Positions 33,801-38,967 of a stretch of DNA of 38,967 bases are shown here, piece by piece. The stretch comes from JBBTCX01 sp964494205 (lineage in GTDB: Bacteria > Planctomycetota > Phycisphaerae > UBA1845), in contig CAZBRD010000029.1 of the NCBI GenBank assembly GCA_964494205.1, forward strand, positions 1-38,967. Reading direction: 5' to 3'. The notes under the pieces were generated by a model, which saw nothing but the letters and a program-made list of their open reading frames with translations, had not been told where the DNA came from and did no database searches. A program made the translations under genes and the position numbers. The stretch's first letter is position 1. Each line of letters starts with the position of its first letter.

Positions 33801-36800
33801 CTGCGTAATTTGAAGTGTACTATCGTTTGCATCCCAATTGATTTGAGCATACACAGTTACGGCCGTGGACTGATGATTCGGCAAGACCGCCGCCATCAAT
33901 TCCAAACGACCAATCGAGTCGTATTTCCTCGCGGTGAGCTGCCGCAACGTGACATCGGAATCATCCGCGTTCTCTATCGTCAGCAGCAACCGACCGAGTC
34001 CATCGAACTCCTGGCGCGTCACCGTTCCGTCGGGATGATAGACGACGTTTTGTCGCCCGGCTTCATCATAGCCAAAGCAAGTGATGTGTGCAGTCGTATC
34101 CTGATCATCAAACATATCAACGGCGCAGCCCGTAATGTTGCTCTCTTCGTCAAGAGTTGCTGGCGAACCATCCCACACATAAGTCGGCGGCGGAGCGCCA
34201 TTGGAATACGTTACCGAATTTGTTCCGAAATCGGCCGTCGCGATCAGTCGCCCGGTGAGGTCGTACCAGGAGTACGCATAGGTAACGATGCTGTTGTCTG
34301 CGCATAGCTCCGCCAACGACGTTGTGGCGGAATCACAATCGTCGTCCATGTCGTGCCGCCGCTCGTACCGCGTCGTCTCTGTAGCCCGATCGTTCTTATC
34401 ATACGTCGTTTCGACACGCGACACCTCGATATCGTCAGCCACTGTACGAGAAACAATTTGCCGTCCCCGCGCGTCATACACGTACATCTGCTTCGGCGAG
34501 TTTGCGCTGATGACCTCGATCGCCTGATCGCGATGATTGAAGTAGTTGTAGGTGGACGTGTAAACCAAACCCTGGCTAATGACATCGTATGGGTCGTATA
34601 CTGTAGGAACAACGTATCGGCGCGTTTCCTCGACCTGCCCACGGTCATTGTAGCGGTACTCGGTCAGCGAAAGTGGTGCAGGCGATACCTCAAATATCGC
34701 CGTAGCTGTCATGGTCGAACCATCGGGGATCTGCGTCGGATCAACATCCTCGGCAGCGATCCCTACCGGCCCATATTGCGCCTGGAACCGTACGCGATCC
34801 TGATGATCGTACCACGTGAGTGAATTCGAGATTGCGTCTCCGTTCACATTACGTTGAACGACCCAAACATTGCGCATACGCCAATCATATTTGTGTTCCT
34901 CGACCCAGCCGACGGAATCTTCGTCGTTCGTTCCCGGCGCTCCCGGGTCTTCGATTTCACGACAACCGTTATTCACGCCGACGAGGTTGGTACAACACGC
35001 ATCAAGTGTGACGAAATACTGGTTGTTCGGCGTGTCGCGGTAACGACGGACTTTGCTCAGCTTCCCGGCATCGGTGACGCCGATGCCGTAGTATCGCTTC
35101 TCCGTCAAAACCAGATTGTCGTTGAAGCCCCATGTGCTTGGATTGCACTGGCTATATCCAGATGGAGGCTCGCTAGGATCAATCGGATCGGCCGTTCTCC
35201 AAAATTGATGGAGGTCGCTCGTGCCGCGATAAGTCTTCTGCAGTCGGCCCCGCTCGTCATAGAGATAGCGCGTGACGCCGCCCGATGGATCCTGCTGCCG
35301 ATCCAGCATACCCCATGCGTTGTAACCGACGCTGGCCGAAACGGGGGGTGTCTCTGGGTCGCTCCCGGAACGCTTGACGCCGATTACCCGGCCGTTCTCG
35401 TCATATTCAACAGTTGATTCGCTGATCAGCTCAAACGGACCAGTCTCGTCATAATCTTCAAGGCCCGTGGGTTCGACATCCAGTGAATTAACCCGAAGCT
35501 GTTTAGTCCAGAGTAATTTCTGGCCGCGGTACTGCGAGAGTTCTAATGGCGCGAGGACAAGCCAATCACAATTCGCCCCGCAAGATTGTACTTCGGGCGG
35601 AAGAATTTCTGGATACGACCAACGAAGCAACAACTCGTCATCACCTTCGCCATCTTGCTTGACGTGAATGATTCGAGATTCGCGCCCGTTGGGGAACTCA
35701 ACTCTCTTAAGTCCAAATATCGTGTCGTACTCATAAATCGTCTCGTAGTCCAGCGCGTCACTCGACGCAAATCGCGCAAGGTCACTGCACTTATTCGCAA
35801 TATCCGTCGAAGTGGCATCCTGAATCTGATTGGTTGGTCGTCCAAACTCATCGTAGTGGGAAACATCCACGAAGAACTCGTCGACTCCACCAACGAAGGA
35901 GAGTCCATCGGCGGGATTTCCGTCCATGACGCTTCCGTAACCGTGACAGATCACGCGTCCCTGGTCATCGTACATCATTCGATCGAGCGCGTAGCGCTCC
36001 TCGCCACCTTCCCTGTTCAATACGGCTGGACGTACAACGTCTTTGCGGGTGATCGGCTCATCGAGATTGTCTTCAAAGCCTTCAGGGGCAACGCCGAATA
36101 CATAATGATAGGTAGTAACGCTTGGCTCACGAAAACCAGGCAATTCAGAATACTCGGGATATTCTCTTATCTCACTAATAAACTCCGGCCTCGCCTCGTG
36201 CCGATCGATTTGCTTCAAGGGTATTAGGCTTCCTGCGGTGCCCTTCTTAACCTTAATGCTAACCAGCTCACCCGGCGGATTGTCGACGCTGACAGGAAAT
36301 GGATATTCGTCACCTTCACCGACACAACCTTCAGCCACACAGCAAGCGCACTTGTTGCGATACGGGCTGTCTATGGTAGTGATAAAGCCGCAATAGTTGT
36401 CCTCGTATTGAAACAGATGAATCAACCCCTCAACTGATTCGTCGCAAGCCGGATCATTTTGGCACGCGCTCCAGCCTGCACTGCGTCGCTCAGTGACGCG
36501 ACCCGCGCAATCATAAAGGTTCTCTTCGCCATAGCCCGAACCCTCGTCGAATGTCAACTCACCGTCTTTCGCTGTCCAAGTGCGATCCTTAAGCACGAAT
36601 CCCGCTGCGTTCATTTCGACCATCCGGCGCGACTTGATGCCAGTGGGATTGGCAGTAAATGGCGTGTAATCAGCGAATGGCTCATGCTCATCTACGATCA
36701 TTATGTGGTAACGTCGTTCTCCATTACCATTTGACATCAAACGGTAGAAATTGTGCTCACCAGGCCCCCCACAATACATGCCAGCCTTGGTTATGTATCG

Positions 36801-38945
36801 ATATGGGTATTTTGTACTGACGCCAGCGGGATCAGAATATGGCCCGTTAATGTCATGGTTCCACCAGGCGCAATCGAGGTCACTGAGTGAGTGCTCACAG
36901 AAGTACTCCTGAGGGCACGGCGTGGGTGGATCGGGATACTCGTTGAGGTGGTAATACGTGTATATTCCAACGTTTTTTGCACCTTGCCGCCGATCAATTA
37001 CTCTCTTGGCGGCCACAAACGATGTCAAAGGCGGGGACCCGGAAAACCAATCAATCAAGGTCACAATATCGCCAGCAACTGTATCTACTAATTCAAAATC
37101 GAGATCTGCCAGTTCGCCTAGATCTCGGCTTTCAGTTTCGATGGGTTCCACATCCGGCTTGATAATCGCTACCGGACCGTCGTGGCCGATGTCAAGTATA
37201 AAGTTCGACGATTGGTGTTCTGGAGAACATGACTCAGGCGCACAGGCCGCGCGCGCGCCTTGAATGATTGAATCTAATGTGTTGTTATAGAACACGCTCA
37301 TCGAACCATCACCGTTGCGATAATGGTATTGCGTTTCTTCCCGGGTGGATGAAATTACGGCCTCGTTCTGGTCCAGTTGGCGGCGCGTGACGACGACCTT
37401 TAGCAAGTTGCCTCCACGGTGTAAACCTATAGGTTGGGCGGGATCGTCGAGAGTTGCGGGGAGTTCATCAAAAACGCCGCCACCATCGTATTCACACGCA
37501 ACAGGGCAGCTTTCGTTCGCATTTACCTCCGTTGGAAACTGAAACTCATCGTAGAGGTAGCGAAGTTCAATCAACCAGTCAGATAGCTCGGTCGCCAGTG
37601 GCTCCATTACAAACTCCTGGTGATCGAGTATTGAAGTATCCGGCTCGCCCGAACCTCTACAGTATTCCTCCGCTGCTCTTGTCGGACAGCTCAGACCTGA
37701 AGGTAGTTCCTTTGAGCCCTTGTACACGTGAATCGCATCCAGAAAATGAGGACGATGAATATTGATATAGTTGGCGTCCTCTCCTGAAATGGGACACGCT
37801 GAATCGATCAAACAACGATCGTCTTCGCCGCGATCACAGTACTGACCAAAGCTCCGATGGGTGTAAATCAATGTCCAAACGGGCTCTTCGCCAGGCGTTC
37901 CTGCGCCGCGAATGAGCCTAACCCGCTTAATTTGACCAATCTTGTTGCATTCGAAACATGATGTGCTACAGTGATAATTGCTACCGGTGTAAGTGCACGG
38001 CTGGCAATCGGGCTGACAATACTCAATCTCGATCCGATGACCATAACGGTCTTCTATGCGCGTTACGATCCCCAGCATGGGCACTCCCTTGTTCACAGTC
38101 GAAACGCCTTCGTAGTTTTGGCATTGGATTTCTGTGGCGGGATCGCGCATTTCAAGTGGGACAGTATTGTCATCCGCACCCAAACAAGACCCGCCGTCGC
38201 GAGTTACCGTATCGATCAGTTTGATCGTATACTTAACCGATCTGCGATTCAGCCAAATGTGAAACTCGTCGGGATATCGGGGCTGTTCATTTTCATCCAA
38301 CCAAGCATAGTTTTCTAATAGTCCTGGATTCAAATCGTTAGGGGTCCAACTGAGCACAGCGTCAAACCACGGTGGCGCAATGAACTTCCTGCTCGCGGCG
38401 TCATATGTAAATGGAATAGAATGATGAGCGTCCGGAATGAAATAACACTTTGGCGGTTCGCCAATATTGTAAAACGGACTCGCATCAAACAGAAAAAGCG
38501 GTGCCTCCCCCATCATCCAGCCGCGGCCATTCCAATCCCAAAGCGCTCGTTCTTCATTCACATCGGTAAGGTGTTGGTTCCCCTGCGAACACAAAGTACC
38601 GGTGCGCCAACTGTCTGTATTTGTACGCAGATGACGGAAAACTGCCGCACCGAACGGAAGTTCCAGATCTACTTCGCGCAGGATTCGATCACCTAACACG
38701 AGATCGATAAGGCCCCGATCGGAGGGTCGCTGGGCATAGGGCATCGGTCCGATGAAATGTCCGGCATCGGCCGGTACCAATGGCGAGGTGCTCGAAACTA
38801 TGTCCAAAGATGTGGGAGGCAAGTCTGGCAAATAAAATGCCGCACGCGGGTCCGCGTGAAGGTCGAACTCATACCAAGGCGTATCCTCGAGGCCATTAAG
38901 TAATCGACGACTGTTAACAGTCCGTTGAAAAACCCTGCTTTTCAC
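30873..38945 (-). CDS. Giant RHS polymorphic toxin with GIY-YIG nuclease tip, N-terminus incomplete
   Basis: A 2690-residue RHS protein, missing its signal region: the first residues (MKSRVFQRT) are encoded in the 50-bp end repeat. The RHS start DLELPFGAAVFRHLR (about 93-107) is followed by many YD repeats. The core ends near residue 2468 at NSDALGL, in place of the usual DPxGL. The last 222 residues are the variable tip: first a Gly/Ala-rich, partly hydrophobic pretoxin segment, then a GIY-YIG-type nuclease from about 2592 (HTVYIGY...KYVGMTKNFETRKRYW...HQAFSIEQLI). The two Tyr motifs, the Arg of ETRKRYW and the Glu of SIEQ match the expected catalytic positions. The tip would cleave DNA of a target cell and be blocked by the Imm26-like neighbour. 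Confidence 0.85.
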   Translation of the reverse strand: MKSRVFQRTVNSRRLLNGLEDTPWYEFDLHADPRAAFYLPDLPPTSLDIVSSTSPLVPADAGHFIGPMPYAQRPSDRGLIDLVLGDRILREVDLELPFGAAVFRHLRTNTDSWRTGTLCSQGNQHLTDVNEERALWDWNGRGWMMGEAPLFLFDASPFYNIGEPPKCYFIPDAHHSIPFTYDAASRKFIAPPWFDAVLSWTPNDLNPGLLENYAWLDENEQPRYPDEFHIWLNRRSVKYTIKLIDTVTRDGGSCLGADDNTVPLEMRDPATEIQCQNYEGVSTVNKGVPMLGIVTRIEDRYGHRIEIEYCQPDCQPCTYTGSNYHCSTSCFECNKIGQIKRVRLIRGAGTPGEEPVWTLIYTHRSFGQYCDRGEDDRCLIDSACPISGEDANYINIHRPHFLDAIHVYKGSKELPSGLSCPTRAAEEYCRGSGEPDTSILDHQEFVMEPLATELSDWLIELRYLYDEFQFPTEVNANESCPVACEYDGGGVFDELPATLDDPAQPIGLHRGGNLLKVVVTRRQLDQNEAVISSTREETQYHYRNGDGSMSVFYNNTLDSIIQGARAACAPESCSPEHQSSNFILDIGHDGPVAIIKPDVEPIETESRDLGELADLDFELVDTVAGDIVTLIDWFSGSPPLTSFVAAKRVIDRRQGAKNVGIYTYYHLNEYPDPPTPCPQEYFCEHSLSDLDCAWWNHDINGPYSDPAGVSTKYPYRYITKAGMYCGGPGEHNFYRLMSNGNGERRYHIMIVDEHEPFADYTPFTANPTGIKSRRMVEMNAAGFVLKDRTWTAKDGELTFDEGSGYGEENLYDCAGRVTERRSAGWSACQNDPACDESVEGLIHLFQYEDNYCGFITTIDSPYRNKCACCVAEGCVGEGDEYPFPVSVDNPPGELVSIKVKKGTAGSLIPLKQIDRHEARPEFISEIREYPEYSELPGFREPSVTTYHYVFGVAPEGFEDNLDEPITRKDVVRPAVLNREGGEERYALDRMMYDDQGRVICHGYGSVMDGNPADGLSFVGGVDEFFVDVSHYDEFGRPTNQIQDATSTDIANKCSDLARFASSDALDYETIYEYDTIFGLKRVEFPNGRESRIIHVKQDGEGDDELLLRWSYPEILPPEVQSCGANCDWLVLAPLELSQYRGQKLLWTKQLRVNSLDVEPTGLEDYDETGPFELISESTVEYDENGRVIGVKRSGSDPETPPVSASVGYNAWGMLDRQQDPSGGVTRYLYDERGRLQKTYRGTSDLHQFWRTADPIDPSEPPSGYSQCNPSTWGFNDNLVLTEKRYYGIGVTDAGKLSKVRRYRDTPNNQYFVTLDACCTNLVGVNNGCREIEDPGAPGTNDEDSVGWVEEHKYDWRMRNVWVVQRNVNGDAISNSLTWYDHQDRVRFQAQYGPVGIAAEDVDPTQIPDGSTMTATAIFEVSPAPLSLTEYRYNDRGQVEETRRYVVPTVYDPYDVISQGLVYTSTYNYFNHRDQAIEVISANSPKQMYVYDARGRQIVSRTVADDIEVSRVETTYDKNDRATETTRYERRHDMDDDCDSATTSLAELCADNSIVTYAYSWYDLTGRLIATADFGTNSVTYSNGAPPPTYVWDGSPATLDEESNITGCAVDMFDDQDTTAHITCFGYDEAGRQNVVYHPDGTVTRQEFDGLGRLLLTIENADDSDVTLRQLTARKYDSIGRLELMAAVLPNHQSTAVTVYAQINWDANDSTLQITQLVYGDDGAEVVDAAGNVISRNRDLIHQVQFPSTNTGRPNSEDSFTFKYLPDGMLYSRVDQRGIMFTHTYDELGRRIQTDIDDKTYFDEAIEGTMPTYRVNRINYKYAPTGEPTLITAYTLNDAGQHQVIAENEFQYDSFRNLIKDTQAHFYHVYENAPAVDYTWDTCSANDGGGNYNRLSEMWYPTRVATTTRRSVGYSYGGTYWCDSSSPSVDNILNRVTEVSIDSNPVALYQYTGTSRRVVSEFANGTYQTVACEGGYTGLDRFGRLIDLHYDLPGDDMIRYQHAFDKSGNQLFAQVTQAEWASESRDNVRSWKYEYDLLNRLIAADLGTLESGNASIAVSPGSTRLDWRLDNLGNWAGALDQNNDPLLGFERFDDVDGDDVVDQYELTGQQHQIFANNQIDKLRETTITGVTDASAIYDAAGNLVSDGNYIYQYDGFNRLVQVNEIGTAEFDVGSGTTLSGINGGQLGDLVFRYVYDGLGRIIRKYRIETDGITALRYEDYYYDGIRRVQDVIRKPLTNGTPPPPCEEMQPVRFDGTRDPRWVEAYIGPTITYALEPCDYGPDPNAPTYTGPTYEVWTDREYVYGTNDVDEFILQIDRNGHYVYMLQDAGLNVVALVDDEGGVLRQDTYAPYGELISTDMFGLDHAPNSVGFKGLFFDSFHTQARNAPLAPQVAGVYQNRNRTYNPHLGRFMQRDPNESGIPTIAIGYFGGENPSLSASSFELMSLYGDGMNLFGYAGFNPITNSDALGLFFANDESSEGSLLIRRDWDDIYDSIVGRGSAYLGAQGGATFGAFWGGNVALAPEGAMRAAALSEGFSQFADYYAEQVIELPASAIGAKYPLAGAALFLGVSAARNSEAVEDVFKSWLNAGEKNHTVYIGYDEVTGKPKYVGMTKNFETRKRYWKAERGYDIRKHVTGLTRHQAFSIEQLIKQSNTFDNENNPIRHDHEFFDRAVAWASKFVKKNGIKTVFKR
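30876..31172 (-). other. GIY-YIG nuclease-like toxin tip
   Basis: Sub-region of the RHS gene encoding the last 99 residues. VYIG and KYVG are spaced 12 residues apart, as in the paired GIY and YIG motifs of the family. A conserved-looking Arg (ETRKR) and a metal-binding Glu (IEQ) follow, and the domain ends in a basic tail. This is the part expected to vary between strains and to carry the toxic activity. Confidence 0.7.
31971..32543 (-). repeat. RHS-core segment duplicated at 29200-29772
   Basis: Functional copy, inside the 2690-residue RHS gene, of the tract duplicated downstream. The offset is a constant 2771 nt with no gap in my alignment. A block of about 50 bases around 32180-32229 is nearly unchanged between copies. 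This is the likely site of recombination between RHS loci. Confidence 0.7.
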
Positions 38946-38967
38946 GCGGCGGATCGATTGAACATGG
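38918..38967. repeat. 50-bp terminal inverted repeat, right copy
   Basis: Read on the plus strand it begins CAGTCCGTTGAAAAACCC and is the exact inverted copy of 3-52. The apparent GTG start of the RHS gene (38943-38945) lies inside it, so the true N-terminus of that gene is upstream of this end or has been displaced by the inserted sequence. Confidence 0.85.

Noticed and set aside
33345..34307. Long plus-strand ORF (320 codons) over the giant RHS gene
   Set aside because: Antisense to an uninterrupted YD-repeat frame with no signal of its own; a mirror of the repeat codons.
1..38967. The window being a complete circular replicon
   Set aside because: The ends are inverted, not direct, copies of 50 bp, so they do not overlap as a circle would; no plasmid replication gene fits a stand-alone molecule.

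Overview
The window looks like part of a genome from a planctomycete-like bacterium, probably of the Phycisphaerae type. This rests on gene style, not on any marker gene. It has very large secreted Cys-rich proteins with GACC...GG...GDG-type repeats, calcium-binding thrombospondin-3-like and dockerin-like repeats, and giant YD-repeat (RHS) proteins. No rRNA or complete tRNA gene is visible.

Layout. (1) 1-4581, minus strand: a Cys-rich exported protein, then a protein with a signal peptide, propeller-like repeats, TSP3 repeats and YD repeats. The second ORF ends inside a 50-bp sequence that recurs inverted at the other end of the window. (2) 5295-18556, minus strand: a compact phage-like element. 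In transcription order it encodes an HTH protein, a sigma-70-like factor, a small unknown protein, a Sak4-like AAA ATPase, a DUF669 protein, a DEAH helicase, a primase-ATPase, a ParB-domain methylase, an MT-A70 methylase, a zinc ribbon, a DUF5681 protein, TerL and a tyrosine integrase. No capsid, portal, tail or lysis gene is visible. A divergent AlbA_2/Schlafen-type gene (18646-19542) sits at the regulator end, followed by a tRNA/tmRNA 3'-end-like fragment. (3) 19781-22677, minus strand: a large serine recombinase cassette of small protein, DUF2924, recombinase and HTH protein, whose genes overlap. (4) 23049-28826, plus strand: a very large secreted subtilisin-like (S8) protease, split by one in-frame TGA. 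(5) 29200-38967, minus strand: a polymorphic-toxin locus. A 2690-residue RHS protein ends in a GIY-YIG nuclease-like domain and is followed 23 nt later by an Imm26-like immunity gene. Beyond that lies an orphan duplicate of the RHS tip that stops at a TAA.

How the parts work together (inference). The phage-like module has its own sigma factor, replication and recombination proteins, methylases and terminase but no visible virion genes. It therefore resembles a satellite-like element or a reduced prophage. An AT-rich tract flanked by repeated TTTCACC motifs next to the primase is a candidate origin, and paired dyads before the methylase gene are candidate operators. The RHS toxin/immunity pair would act in contact-dependent competition. 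The RHS genes at both ends are cut by the same 50-bp sequence in opposite orientation, which suggests insertion-sequence copies at the contig ends or an assembly break at a repeat.

All family names come from motif recognition by eye; no database search was run.
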